Assembly (NCBI GenBank): GCA_016235345.1
Contig: JACRLG010000010.1
Coordinates: 1-64,000 of the forward strand
Reading direction: 5' to 3'
DNA length: 64,000 nucleotides
Source: Deltaproteobacteria bacterium
GTDB taxonomy: Bacteria > Desulfobacterota > Desulfobacteria > Desulfobacterales > Desulfatibacillaceae
Shown: piece after piece, positions 42,688 through 51,566 of the stretch
Layout: each line of letters opens with the position of its first letter
Numbering within the stretch: the stretch's first letter is position 1
The notes under the pieces: generated by a model
The model's database searches: none
Told to the model about the DNA's origin: nothing
Seen by the model: the letters and a program-made list of their open reading frames with translations, nothing else
Position numbers and translations under genes: made by a program

Positions 42688-42746
42688 TAATTCGAGTAAC
42701 AGACTATTATAATATCCTAAATTGATTTTTTGAGGACCAAAAAGGC

Positions 42747-43415
42747 ATGAACGGACCGGATCATAAAAAGGACGGATGGCCCAAAAGCCTTATCGACGGC
42801 GATCCGGGCAAAAAACAGGCAGCCATTCGACGCCTTTACGAGAGCTATCACCCGGTTCTGTGGGCCCTGGGCCGGACCCGCACCGATGACCCGGTCTTTC
42901 TCAAGGACGTTCTCTGCCGGTTCTGGCAGAACATGGCAAACGGCGTCCTTCGCCCTTCAACGGACGACACCAGGAGCCCCCTGGTTTTTCTTCTGGCCTC
43001 CTTTCACCGGTTTCTCGCCGAAATGAAGCGGGATAAGGGCGTGATCGACACCCCCGCCCTCACCGATAAGGACATCGAAGAAATTTACTCGGGAAAACTG
43101 ACTCCTGAGCAGAGGGAGCAAAAACAGGAACGCCGCCAGGTTCTTGGCCGGGCCCTGGCCATTCTGGGCGAGATCGCCCCCCTGGACGCCCAGCTTTCCT
43201 TTCATTACCTTTCAGGAGCCGACATCAAAAAAATTTCCTCCCGGCTTTCCGGAACCCGGCCACTTGAAGACGAGACCCAGGGCGACGAGGAAATGGCCCT
43301 CCAAAAAAGGCTTCTCGATACCCACAAAGGCGCACTGGCCCGGCTGAAAATTCTGCTGGACCGTTTTCATTCACGCCCCCCCGAAACGCCGCCAACAAGC
43401 CCCGACGCGCCATGA
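42747..43415 (+). CDS. Divergent ECF sigma-factor-like protein
   Basis: The 222-residue protein has GAGG before its ATG. Residues 10-85 fit sigma-70 region 2 (AIRRLYESYHPVLWALGRTR, FLKDVLCRFWQNMANG). Residues 125-165 resemble a weakened region 4 (LAILGEIAPLDAQLSFHYLS, GADIKKISSRLSG). The helix-turn-helix is poorer than usual and the C-terminus is Pro-rich. Supporting context: the third gene of the operon encodes a membrane protein with an anti-sigma zinc motif. I infer a sigma factor or a sigma-derived regulator; it might have lost promoter binding. Confidence 0.55.
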   Translation: MNGPDHKKDGWPKSLIDGDPGKKQAAIRRLYESYHPVLWALGRTRTDDPVFLKDVLCRFWQNMANGVLRPSTDDTRSPLVFLLASFHRFLAEMKRDKGVIDTPALTDKDIEEIYSGKLTPEQREQKQERRQVLGRALAILGEIAPLDAQLSFHYLSGADIKKISSRLSGTRPLEDETQGDEEMALQKRLLDTHKGALARLKILLDRFHSRPPETPPTSPDAP

Positions 43416-43432
43416 ACACGCCATGAACACGC
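43411..43432 (+). repeat. 11-bp tandem duplication over a start codon
   Basis: CATGAACACGC occurs twice in a row (43411-43421 and 43422-43432). The first ATG (43412) overlaps the TGA of the upstream gene but reaches a stop after four codons. The second (43423) opens the long frame. Confidence 0.85.
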
Positions 43433-44190
43433 CTCACCGCCGCCGTCTTTCCGTGCCTCTGGTTCCCGGCGACAATGCCCGGCCCGATACTGCGGAAAAG
43501 ATTGAGATCATCCTTTTCTACAAGGATGAAAAGTTAAAGAGCCACGCGGTAAAGCACCTCACCAACATGGGCGAATCGGAAACCACCTGGAAAGGCCTCT
43601 CATCCGATGAACGGGCAGTTATTACCCGCACCATAGGCAAGCTCCAGGACCTGGGCTGCCCGCATTTTCTTATCCCCACAACCGTCCCCCCCTGCGAATA
43701 CGGCGTGTCCTCGTGCAGGCATTATCCCCGCTGCGCGGAAGTGACTGCGGAACTTGAGGAAATCTACCTTAGGGCGGTTTCCCAGGTCATTTTCGAGAGC
43801 GTGCAAAAGCCGCGCTGGGCGAGTTTCTTTTCGGACCGGGACGGCAACGCCTCGCTGGTCTTCATGCCTGACCGCCCGGTGGTGGCCAAGGCCTCGCTTC
43901 TGGAAGAGAACGTGTACAACCTTCTCACCTGCTACGGCGCGGTGGGCCAGAGCTTCCAGGAAATGCGCGATCTCCAGATGGAGATGATAAGAAACGAGGC
44001 CAGGGGGCGCAGCATAAATCTCCACGATGAAAACACCTGGGGCCTTATGGATGACGACCCCACGGATGACGAGGAACAGGAAGCGCACGAAATTGACGCA
44101 GTGGGAAAGATTGCCAGAAAAAAAAGCAGGGCCGGAAGGTTTCGGGGCGGCGGCGCGCACTGGCGGAGGTTTTTGGATGAGCACGAATGA
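43423..44190 (+). CDS. Conserved hypothetical, middle gene of the sigma-like operon
   Basis: The 255-residue soluble protein starts 8 bp after the sigma-like gene and overlaps the next gene by 14 bp. Four Cys lie between residues 80 and 107 (LGCPHFLIP, PPCEYGVSSCRHYPRC), which could bind a metal. The C-terminal third is acidic then basic (DDDPTDDEEQEAHEID, ARKKSRAGRFRGG). I do not recognise the family. Its position between sigma-like and anti-sigma-like genes suggests a third partner in that switch. Confidence 0.6.
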   Translation: MNTPHRRRLSVPLVPGDNARPDTAEKIEIILFYKDEKLKSHAVKHLTNMGESETTWKGLSSDERAVITRTIGKLQDLGCPHFLIPTTVPPCEYGVSSCRHYPRCAEVTAELEEIYLRAVSQVIFESVQKPRWASFFSDRDGNASLVFMPDRPVVAKASLLEENVYNLLTCYGAVGQSFQEMRDLQMEMIRNEARGRSINLHDENTWGLMDDDPTDDEEQEAHEIDAVGKIARKKSRAGRFRGGGAHWRRFLDEHE

Positions 44191-45766
44191 ACGATGGGAG
44201 GACCTCTTCGCAAGGTCCACCGAGGATATATCCAACTTCCTGTGGGCGGCTGAGTCTCTTTTGAAGCCCCCGCCGGGATACGAACCGGACCACCTTCTAG
44301 TGGTGGCCCTGTTGAGCAGGTTCCGCGCCCGCACGGCTCTCGCCCTGTTGCCGGACGCGCCAGCCGACGAATATCAAGCCTTGATGCTCAAACTCCTGAA
44401 GCTTAAGGACAAGGCCGAAGCAGCCCTGGCCCGTTTCGCCAGGGCGACCGCCATGGACGTGAGGGGCATAGAGGCCAGGATTGACCTCCTTGGCGAGAGC
44501 CTGAAACGCATCAAGGACATGACCGAGGACTCGATCCTTTTCGGAGCGCCGCCCGAAGCCGAAAACGAGTCAAAAGATATGATCCACGCCTTCCTTCTGC
44601 GCTTCAACGCCCTGTCCATTGCCGTGGGCGAGCTTTCGGCCCCGCCCTTTTCAGAACTTGACCTGGGCAACCTGCCGGAGAGGCTCAACGAGCTTGAAAA
44701 CGATTTCAGGATGAACTCCCACTGCCTTGGGGCCGTTTCCGACCTTTTGCCCCGAATGGCCGAAAGGGAGTACAACCGCGCGCCTTGGTGGCTCACCCCG
44801 CCTAAAAATCCGGCCCCGTTTCCTGAAGACGTGGCATCATCCCCATTTGCCCCCTATGCGGACGAGCTGCGCCAGGAAGGGGCCGAAGCCGCGCGGGACT
44901 GCCCCCAGGCGGGCCGGGTGATAGCCCTGGCCCTGGGCGAGGCCGCCCCCGGCGAGGAAGCCTCAACAAGGGAGCACGTGGTGGTCTGCCACGGATGCCG
45001 CAGGCTCTTTCTTGACGTCATGGCTCTTTCCGGAGCCGCCCCCTCAGAGCCTGCGCCCGACATCTGGGCCGAAGCCTGGCCGGAGGCGCGGAAAAAACCC
45101 CGGCTCCCGCTCTTGCCAGCCATCCCCATGAGGCCGGTAAGGGGCCTTTCATCGGCAAGGTGGCCGTTTGCCGCGCTCTTCCTGCTGGTTTCGGCCATAA
45201 CCATAATATCTGCCATTTTCGGTCGATCGCTCCTGCCGGTGGGCCGTCCCACGGCCCCGGCGGTAAAGCCGGAAACCGCCCAGGTTCCCTACGCCGCCTC
45301 TCAGGCTGCTGGCAGGGTTTTCGAGCCCGGCCCGCGCGAGCTTGCAATAAAGGTGATGGGGAAAAGGCGCAAGGGCGTGGCCATGGGCGGCCTCATCGCC
45401 GGATACACCGAATTTGCAGCGTCGCCCGGGCAGGTGATGAAATCCCGCGACGGTTTCCGCATATCCTTCGTGACAAACAAGGCATCGCACGCCTATGTCT
45501 TTTTCTGGGGAAGCGCCGGGGACATCCGCCCTCTGATGAGGGGCAGTTTCGACGCGAACCATGCGGTTACGATTCCGGGAGGGGACGGCTGGTATTATCT
45601 GGATGATCACGCAGGCCTTGAAACCATCTGGATATTCCTTTCGGAAAAGGAGATACCCGACTTCGACCAAAGGCTCCTTTCGCTGGAAAAGGCGGACCCG
45701 AATAGCATTTCCACCCTTTTTCCGGAAGCCCAGCCCTTTTCCTTCAGCATACGGCATGAGGCCTGA
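44177..45766 (+). CDS. Membrane protein with anti-sigma zinc motif and DUF4384-like domain
   Basis: The ATG at 44177 (529 aa) has GGAGG upstream. Residues 1-260 are soluble and helical. A zinc-binding anti-sigma motif H-x3-C-x2-C is present at His267, Cys271, Cys274 (EHVVVCHGCRRLF). A single membrane helix spans about 329-349 (WPFAALFLLVSAITIISAIF). The outer part ends with a DUF4384-like beta domain (SFVTNKASHAYVFFWGSAGD, WYYLDDHAGLETIWIFLSEK). Together these fit a transmembrane anti-sigma factor whose periplasmic domain senses a signal. The partner would be the sigma-like protein two genes upstream. Confidence 0.7.
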   Translation: MSTNERWEDLFARSTEDISNFLWAAESLLKPPPGYEPDHLLVVALLSRFRARTALALLPDAPADEYQALMLKLLKLKDKAEAALARFARATAMDVRGIEARIDLLGESLKRIKDMTEDSILFGAPPEAENESKDMIHAFLLRFNALSIAVGELSAPPFSELDLGNLPERLNELENDFRMNSHCLGAVSDLLPRMAEREYNRAPWWLTPPKNPAPFPEDVASSPFAPYADELRQEGAEAARDCPQAGRVIALALGEAAPGEEASTREHVVVCHGCRRLFLDVMALSGAAPSEPAPDIWAEAWPEARKKPRLPLLPAIPMRPVRGLSSARWPFAALFLLVSAITIISAIFGRSLLPVGRPTAPAVKPETAQVPYAASQAAGRVFEPGPRELAIKVMGKRRKGVAMGGLIAGYTEFAASPGQVMKSRDGFRISFVTNKASHAYVFFWGSAGDIRPLMRGSFDANHAVTIPGGDGWYYLDDHAGLETIWIFLSEKEIPDFDQRLLSLEKADPNSISTLFPEAQPFSFSIRHEA

Positions 45767-45784
45767 GGCGCAAGGAAGCTGGAA

Positions 45785-47083
45785 TCACCAGACTTCCCGA
45801 ATCTTCAAAAAGGCGTCCAGGGCGTGCTGAACGCAGTCGATGCGGATGAAGCCGTCGTTGTCCCTTACCCGGATGGCCCCCACGGCGCTCCTCTGGTTGG
45901 ATTTGAGCCTCAAGGGCTCCTTTTTGTATTGGAGGCTTGACAGGTTCTGGACCGCCAGGGTTATGGCCCGGCGAAACATTTTTTCACGCACCTCGTCCTT
46001 TTTCTCGATGGCCAATTTAAGGGCGTAGGCCAGAGATTCGGTATACACCCCGTCCGAGGATGAGTGGGTGCCTCCGTAGCGCTCCATGTCCGGGTTGGTG
46101 AAGCGCCCAGGGTTTCCCCGGGTTTCCTGAATTTCAAGAATTTTTTCGTTCAAAATGAAAATAGCCGACGCATAGCGCTCGTTTTTGGTTATGCGGTAAA
46201 GAGACGAAAGGGCCAGGGTCTGCCAGGGAACGCTTGCAGGATAGTAATTCGGCAGAACCGGCGGGACATAGAGCGACAGGTAGAAATCCTGGGCGCTTAC
46301 CGCAACGTCGAGAAAACGTTTTTCACCGGTTTTTTCGTAGTATTCGACAAGGGCCAGAGTCGCCTCCCCGGAATAGAAGGCCATGGTGTAGGCCCAGTCA
46401 AAGGGCTGCTCTGGAAATATGAAGTAGGGATTGAAACTGCCGTCGTTCTTCTGGGTCGAGCAGATTCCGTCAGCCAGTTTCCGGGCCTTTTCCGAGTATT
46501 GGGCAAAAAAGGGGCTCGCAACCAGGGCTCGCAGGGCCATCGCGTTCGACCCCAGTTCGGACCGGTAGTCCTCCAGCATGAAGCCCAGGCCCTGTTCGTC
46601 TTCACGATACCAGCGGTTCATGACTGCCGACAGGTTGGTCTTGTGAAGATCCAGAAGCGACGCGTCGTTTTTAGCCATTATGCCTAAAAGCCTTGTGGCC
46701 ATAAGCTGGCGCAACACGCTCTGCCCCTTGGGATATGCCCCGGCAGCCGGGTCGTAAAGATATACGAAAAGCCCGTTATCGAGCACCTGGTTTACGAACC
46801 ACGCAGCGGCCAGGTCGGCGGTCTCCTTCACCAGGGCCGGAACGTCAGCCGTCTGAACCGAAGGCTCCCTGTCGCCGGGGAAAAGATAGGCGTCCGCGTT
46901 GTCCATTGCCGCGAAGGCGGACTGGCACGCAATGAGGAAGAACAGGAAGACGGCGGCCAAAACCAGGGACAGGCCCCGGTCATAAGAGCCTGCCGGAAAC
47001 GCAGGTTTTGTGCGGAAGGCGGACGAATATTCATATAATTGTTTTCCGTCGGCGGCTCTCACTGTATAATGCCTTGTCATCAT
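45785..47083 (-). CDS. Exported alpha/alpha-toroid (glycoside-hydrolase-like) protein
   Basis: I start at the ATG at 47083 (432 aa); the exact start is unsure. A hydrophobic segment (about residues 38-58, LVLAAVFLFFLIACQSAFA) ends in a signal-peptidase I site. The rest consists of paired helices with aromatic and acidic residues (GICSTQKNDGSFNPYFIF, GEATLALVEYYEKTGEKRFL). This pattern is typical of six-hairpin glycosidases and related toroids such as AGE or LanC. It converges on the sigma-like operon with 18 bp between. No catalytic pair can be assigned with confidence. Confidence 0.7.
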   Translation of the reverse strand: MMTRHYTVRAADGKQLYEYSSAFRTKPAFPAGSYDRGLSLVLAAVFLFFLIACQSAFAAMDNADAYLFPGDREPSVQTADVPALVKETADLAAAWFVNQVLDNGLFVYLYDPAAGAYPKGQSVLRQLMATRLLGIMAKNDASLLDLHKTNLSAVMNRWYREDEQGLGFMLEDYRSELGSNAMALRALVASPFFAQYSEKARKLADGICSTQKNDGSFNPYFIFPEQPFDWAYTMAFYSGEATLALVEYYEKTGEKRFLDVAVSAQDFYLSLYVPPVLPNYYPASVPWQTLALSSLYRITKNERYASAIFILNEKILEIQETRGNPGRFTNPDMERYGGTHSSSDGVYTESLAYALKLAIEKKDEVREKMFRRAITLAVQNLSSLQYKKEPLRLKSNQRSAVGAIRVRDNDGFIRIDCVQHALDAFLKIREVW

Positions 47084-47127
47084 ATTTTCAGCACCAGCCC
47101 CATAACCCCCCAATCCAAGGAGGCGAC

Positions 47128-47592
47128 ATGGCCATCTCTGTAGCCGTTGACATGACCAGAAATTTTTCAGTACCCGCTGATTGCGACAAGGTCTTTTCCG
47201 TGCTTTCGGACGTACCCGTTTCAGCGGGCCACTTTCCCAAGGTGGACAAGCTCACCGACCTGGGCGGCAACGCCTTCCGCTGGGAAATGGAAAAGGTCGG
47301 TATAGACAAATACAGCATTCAGACCATTTATGCCAGCAGATATGTTTCGGACAAAAAAGCCGGGACCGTTTCCTGGACCCCGGTGGCGGGCGAGGGAAAC
47401 GCAAGCGTGGAAGGGTCCTGGACCATCAAAAGCCAGGGAAGCGGCACATCCATTCAGTTAAGGGTCAAGGGGACCCTCACCGTTCCGCTTCCGGCTCTGG
47501 CGAAGATAGTGGTGGCCCCGGTGGCCAGGAGGGAATTCGAGAGCATGGTGGACAAGTACGTGGAAAATCTGAAAAAGACCTTCGCCTCGTAA
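47128..47592 (+). CDS. SRPBCC/START-like protein
   Basis: The ATG at 47128 (154 aa) has AAGGAGG six bases upstream. The sequence follows the Bet v1/START helix-grip fold: an N-terminal strand and helix (VPADCDKVFSVLSDVPVSAG), the beta sheet (TVSWTPVAGEGNASVEGSW, SIQLRVKGTLTVPLP) and a long C-terminal helix (FESMVDKYVENLKKTF). These proteins bind hydrophobic ligands such as lipids. It diverges from the gene on its left. The ligand is unknown. Confidence 0.85.
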   Translation: MAISVAVDMTRNFSVPADCDKVFSVLSDVPVSAGHFPKVDKLTDLGGNAFRWEMEKVGIDKYSIQTIYASRYVSDKKAGTVSWTPVAGEGNASVEGSWTIKSQGSGTSIQLRVKGTLTVPLPALAKIVVAPVARREFESMVDKYVENLKKTFAS

Positions 47593-47646
47593 CCGGCTCC
47601 CCCGAAAATCATGCGTCCCCCTGAAGGCGGCCCCTTCCGGGGGGCG

Positions 47647-47847
47647 TCATCCCGCGTCCTTTTCCTCTCTCTCCTTCCTGCACATCTCGCAGCGTGCGTC
47701 AGCGCAAATGGCGCATTCGGCGCAGTCCGGGCAGTGGTGCTTCCTGCCCGCAACCCTGAAATCCGGCACGAAAACAAGCCCTATGTCAGTGCGCCTGAAC
47801 TTGAGGCCGTCTTTCACAACCAGTTCTTCCCCGGCCTTTTCCGCCAT
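47647..47847 (-). CDS. Small Cys-rich putative metal-binding protein
   Basis: An ATG at 47847 preceded by GAAGGG opens a 66-residue frame. Its C-terminal half contains HHCPDCAECAICADARCEMC, with six Cys and two His that suit one or two zinc or iron-sulfur sites. The N-terminus (EKAGEELVVKDGLKFRRTDI) forms a short beta sheet. It is separated from the acyl-CoA ligase only by a palindromic repeat and lies on the same strand. It is easily missed because of its size and a longer frame upstream. Confidence 0.55.
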   Translation of the reverse strand: MAEKAGEELVVKDGLKFRRTDIGLVFVPDFRVAGRKHHCPDCAECAICADARCEMCRKEREEKDAG

Positions 47848-47894
47848 GCCCTTCGGCCCCCGAATTGTCAACCATTTGAGAAGGCCCGATGCGC

Positions 47895-48000
47895 AGCCTG
47901 GATAAAACGATAAAAGGGGAAGCACGAGCCGGAGGGGTAAAGGAGTACCTGTTCCCTCCCGGCTCGCGCCTGATACAGCAGTTCGCGTTTGGACGGCCTT
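47895..48000 (-). repeat. Palindromic repeat, copy F (degenerate), abutting a stop codon
   Basis: On the minus strand it begins two bases after the acyl-CoA ligase stop codon: AAGGCCGTCCAAACGCGAAC, then TGCTGTATCAGGC as in copies B and E. The inner arms GCGAGCCGG and CCGGCTCGTGC pair. The apex is altered (GGTACTCC instead of paired GTAC blocks). Confidence 0.75.
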
Positions 48001-48002
48001 CG

Positions 48003-49664
48003 TTACGGCTGGTAGATGTCCTTGTACTGCTCCCTTATGACCTTCTTGTCGAACTTGCCCACGCTGGTCTTGGGAACTGCGTCCACGAAAAGCACCGCTT
48101 CGGGAAGCTGCCACTTGGCGAATTTTTTCGCAAGGTGTGCGATGATGTCTTCCTTCGTTACGGTGTCCTTGTGTTCGGGACGCGCCACAACGAGGGCTAT
48201 AGGCCGCTCCTCCCACTTGGGATGCGCCACTCCCGTCACAGACGCCTCCAGCACAGCCGGGTGGGCCATGATTTCGTTTTCCATGTCAACGGATGATATC
48301 CACTCGCCGCCGCTCTTGATGAGGTCTTTCACCCGGTCGGTGATCTTAACGTAGCCTTCGGCGTCCATGGTCCCGGCGTCGCCGCTCTTCCAGTAGCCGT
48401 TTTCCGTGAACTGTGCCTCGCTTCCGGGGGCGTTGTAATAGCTTCCCGTGATCCAGGGTCCACGAATGAGTATCTCCCCGGGGCTCTTGCCGTCCTGGGG
48501 AACCCGGTTGCCGACGCCGTCCACCACCTTCACGTCAAGGCCCACCACCGGGTAGCCCTGCTTGCGCTTGAGGTCGAGCTGCTCCTCGGCGGTAAGCTCC
48601 TTGGCCTGCCAGGGTTTCAGACGGTTGATGGTGACGATGGGCGATGTCTCGGTGGCGCCGTAGGCGTGGTAGAAGGTGGCTCCGGTGAGTTCCATGAAGC
48701 CCTTCATGAGGGTAAGCGAAGGTTCGGTCGCCCCTGAAAGGAAGCGCGCGGTGGAAAGGTTCGGTTTCACGTCGAGTTTCTTGATGTACTCCAGCATGGG
48801 CATGAAGAGCGCCGGAGCGCCCGCCGCCACGGTGACTCCCTCGGAGACCAGGGGCTCGGCGAGGCTCCCCAGGTCCATGATGTTGTACATTCCGGGCAGG
48901 ACGTATTTTGCGCCCATCATCACAGCCGCGTGGGGAGTGCCCCAGCCCATTGCGTGGAACATGGGCACGAGCTGGTAGAAGCAGTCGTCGCTGTTCAGCT
49001 GGCTTGCGGCGGAAATGGCCATGCCGTGCAGATAGATGTCACGGTGGGAGTAATAGACCCCCTTGGGGCGGCCTGTGGTGCCTGTGGTGTAGCAGGCGGC
49101 GGCGGCGCTCGTCTCGTCCATAACCGGCCACTTGATGTCTTCGCCCGCCTCGGCCAGAAGCTCCTCGTATCCGTAGAGGGGGGCCAGGGTGGTGCTGATT
49201 TCCGAAGCCTTCTTGTCGCTCATCATCACGAAGGCCTTCACGTTGGGACAGTCGGCGGCTATGGCCTGGACCAGTGGATAGAGGGTGTCTGAAACGAAGA
49301 TGACGGACGCGCCCGAATGGTTCACCACGTAGCCCAAGTCAACCGGGGAGAGCCGCAGGTTAAGGAGCAGGAGAACCGCGCCCACTCCGGGGATGGCGTA
49401 GTAGCTCTCGAAGTGCCGGTGGGTGTTCCAGTCCATTACGCCCACGCGGTCGCCTGGCTTTACGCCCAGTTTTTTGAGCGCGTTGCCCAGTTTTTTTATG
49501 CGGGTGTAGGAGTCCTTGAATGAAAAGCGCAGCTTGCCCGCAGGGGTTACGGAAACGATCTCCTGCCTTCCGAAGGATACGACCGCCTGCCGGAAGATGT
49601 TGATGACGTTCAGTTGATAATCGTTCTGGGACGTGGAGGGAAAACCTTGGATGATGTCGGCCAT
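48003..49664 (-). CDS. Long/medium-chain fatty acyl-CoA ligase (AMP-binding)
   Basis: The ATG at 49664 (553 aa) has AAGGAGC upstream. It is a full adenylate-forming enzyme: P-loop YTTGTTGRPKGVYYSHRD, YGATETSPIV, adenylation contact and hinge SGDAGTMDAEGYVKITDR, and the C-terminal Lys in PKTSVGKFDKKVIREQY. It activates a fatty or related acid with ATP and CoA. It is most like the medium/long-chain group of FadD-type ligases. The same operator-like palindrome as in the phasin promoter lies upstream, which suggests shared control of acyl-CoA supply and PHA. Confidence 0.93.
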   Translation of the reverse strand: MADIIQGFPSTSQNDYQLNVINIFRQAVVSFGRQEIVSVTPAGKLRFSFKDSYTRIKKLGNALKKLGVKPGDRVGVMDWNTHRHFESYYAIPGVGAVLLLLNLRLSPVDLGYVVNHSGASVIFVSDTLYPLVQAIAADCPNVKAFVMMSDKKASEISTTLAPLYGYEELLAEAGEDIKWPVMDETSAAAACYTTGTTGRPKGVYYSHRDIYLHGMAISAASQLNSDDCFYQLVPMFHAMGWGTPHAAVMMGAKYVLPGMYNIMDLGSLAEPLVSEGVTVAAGAPALFMPMLEYIKKLDVKPNLSTARFLSGATEPSLTLMKGFMELTGATFYHAYGATETSPIVTINRLKPWQAKELTAEEQLDLKRKQGYPVVGLDVKVVDGVGNRVPQDGKSPGEILIRGPWITGSYYNAPGSEAQFTENGYWKSGDAGTMDAEGYVKITDRVKDLIKSGGEWISSVDMENEIMAHPAVLEASVTGVAHPKWEERPIALVVARPEHKDTVTKEDIIAHLAKKFAKWQLPEAVLFVDAVPKTSVGKFDKKVIREQYKDIYQP

Positions 49665-50119
49665 TTTTGCTCCTTTCCATAGGGGCGGTGGGGTGATTAA
49701 AAGCGGCGGCCTTGCGGCACAGACCCGCATGATCATCTTTTTAGTATAATTAATCGGCGTCCTCATCGTCCACAAAAATATAAACGGCGATGGAGAAAGT
49801 GTTTGATCGGAGGAAACAAGGCTTGCATGGATGCTTCTTATTGACGCAGTGCGTCATTATGTCATGGGGCCGGACAAGTCGTTTTACAGTTGAATTGATC
49901 AAAATGTAATGAATTTCCATTCATTTTTAAAGCATTGTGCACCTCATCAATTTTCATCATGTTTTCGCAATATGCCTTGCGGAATTTCCGAAAGATACGA
50001 TCTGCCCAGATGATTCCGGCCTCATGGAAAGGTCCCGCTCGTCATTTCTTGACCAAGGGCGTCCGTGGCGCTATACCGTATAAGCTGATATTTATCCTCA
50101 AAGCCAAGGACGGAACAAT
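49665..50119. other. Divergent regulatory region between acyl-CoA ligase and hisD
   Basis: This 455-bp gap holds the palindrome at 49842-49856 and a TATACT (49743-49748, minus strand) that could be the -10 of a ligase promoter. No gene or RNA motif is evident. The hisD promoter could not be fixed. Confidence 0.5.
49842..49865 (-). promoter_or_regulatory. Operator-like palindrome matching the phasin promoter
   Basis: TGACGC-AGT-GCGTCA (49842-49856) has the same half-sites and spacing as 23354-23368. On the minus strand ATGACA (49860-49865) stands 4 bp away, at the position of the TTGACA -35 in the phasin promoter. The half-site geometry suits a dimeric repressor such as a TetR-family protein. 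Confidence 0.65.
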
Positions 50120-51421
50120 ATGCAGATATTCAATTATCCCTCCCAGAGCGCTTTAAAAAAGCTCGATTCCATAGCCGGGCGCGGAGTCTCCTTTTCCGCC
50201 AGGGACGTACGGGCCGTAACCGTCATTTTGACCGACGTGCGTAAAAACGGTGACCGGGCCTTGATCGCCTACGCCAACAGGTTCGACTCCCCCGGTCTTG
50301 CGGTTGAAGGAATCAGGGTCACCGACCAAGAATTCCGGGAGGCCGAAAAGGCCCTGACCCCTGATTTCGCCAAGGCCATGAAAAGGAGCTCCGAAAACAT
50401 CAGGGCCTTTCACAGGCTCCAGGCCCCGCGTTCGTTCGTCACCACCGGGCGGCCCGGAACGGTCCTGGGGCAGATGGTCCACCCGGTGGACGCAGCTGGC
50501 GTATACGTTCCGGGAGGCAAGGGAGGCAACACCCCTCTGGTTTCCTCGGTTCTGATGGGGGCCATTCCGGCCAAAATCGCCGGGGTGAAAAGAATCGTGA
50601 TGACGACCCCCGCCCGAAGCGACGGCACGGTTCACCCCTACCTTCTGGCGGCGGCCCTGGAAGCGGGCGTGGACGAGGTTTACAAGGTGGGCTCGGCCTG
50701 GGCGGTTGCGGCCCTGGCCTTCGGCACCCCAACCATTGACAAGGTGGACGTGATAGTGGGGCCGGGCAACATCTTCGTCACCATCGCAAAAAAGCTGGTG
50801 GCCGGAATCGTGGGCATAGATATGATTGCCGGGCCAAGCGAAGTCCTGGTGATAGCCGATGAATCCGCCGATCCCGAATGCGTGGCGGCTGACCTTTTAA
50901 GCCAGGCGGAGCATGATCCTTTGGCCGCCTGCATTCTCGTCACCACCAAAAGGAGCCTTGCCCTTGCCGCCAAAAAGGCCCTTTTCCTTCGCATGGAGCT
51001 TCTTTCGAGAAAGGAAATCGCCAGGGCCTCCATAAGCCGGAGCGGAATGGCCTTTGTGGTGAAGGACCTGGAAACAGCAGCAGACTTGGCCAACAGGGTG
51101 GCCCCGGAGCACCTTGAACTCCTGGTGGCCGACCCCTTCGCCCTTTTTCCGAAAATACGTCACGCCGGGGCCATGTTCCTTGGGCACTTCACCCCGGAGC
51201 CTGTGGGCGACTACACCGCAGGCCCCAACCACGTCCTGCCCACAGCCGGAACCGCGCGTTTCTCCTCCGCCCTGGGGGTGGAGAACTTCGTCAAAAGAAC
51301 CAGCCTTCTTTCCTACTCCCGCGAAGCCTTCATGGAAGAGGCTTCCGACATCATGCTCATGGCCGAGACCGAGGGTCTTGGCGCCCACGCCGAATCGGTG
51401 AGGGTGAGGCTCGGCAAATAG
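50120..51421 (+). CDS. hisD: Histidinol dehydrogenase
   Basis: The 433-residue protein matches HisD along its length: GGKGGNTPLVSSVLMGAIPA, VDVIVGPGNIFVTIAKK, DMIAGPSEVLVIADESADPE, DLLSQAEHDPLAACILV and HAGAMFLGHFTPEPVGDYTA with the catalytic His. It oxidises L-histidinol to L-histidine in two NAD-dependent steps with a Zn2+ ion. No other his gene is near, so histidine genes are scattered in this genome. The ribosome binding site is weak (AAGGACGG). Confidence 0.96.
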   Translation: MQIFNYPSQSALKKLDSIAGRGVSFSARDVRAVTVILTDVRKNGDRALIAYANRFDSPGLAVEGIRVTDQEFREAEKALTPDFAKAMKRSSENIRAFHRLQAPRSFVTTGRPGTVLGQMVHPVDAAGVYVPGGKGGNTPLVSSVLMGAIPAKIAGVKRIVMTTPARSDGTVHPYLLAAALEAGVDEVYKVGSAWAVAALAFGTPTIDKVDVIVGPGNIFVTIAKKLVAGIVGIDMIAGPSEVLVIADESADPECVAADLLSQAEHDPLAACILVTTKRSLALAAKKALFLRMELLSRKEIARASISRSGMAFVVKDLETAADLANRVAPEHLELLVADPFALFPKIRHAGAMFLGHFTPEPVGDYTAGPNHVLPTAGTARFSSALGVENFVKRTSLLSYSREAFMEEASDIMLMAETEGLGAHAESVRVRLGK

Positions 51422-51566
51422 ACTATTTTTTCTCTGCCATCATATGCAGCTTGAAGGCGGCGATATTTTTTGCTAATCATTATCGTCTGGACCTAAGCCC
51501 CTGTGCTTGAAGGGGTTTGCCCGCGTTGTCTTAACTTTCCGACAGGCCCTTTGGAAAGGACCTTTA

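Larger units (their letters stand above)
42234..42746. other. Intergenic region with promoter-like sequence and a palindromic repeat
   Basis: No gene is supported. It contains a plus-strand promoter-like pair at 42424-42453 and palindromic repeat copy C (42558-42687). A 28-codon frame at 42473 has no ribosome binding site. Confidence 0.5.
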
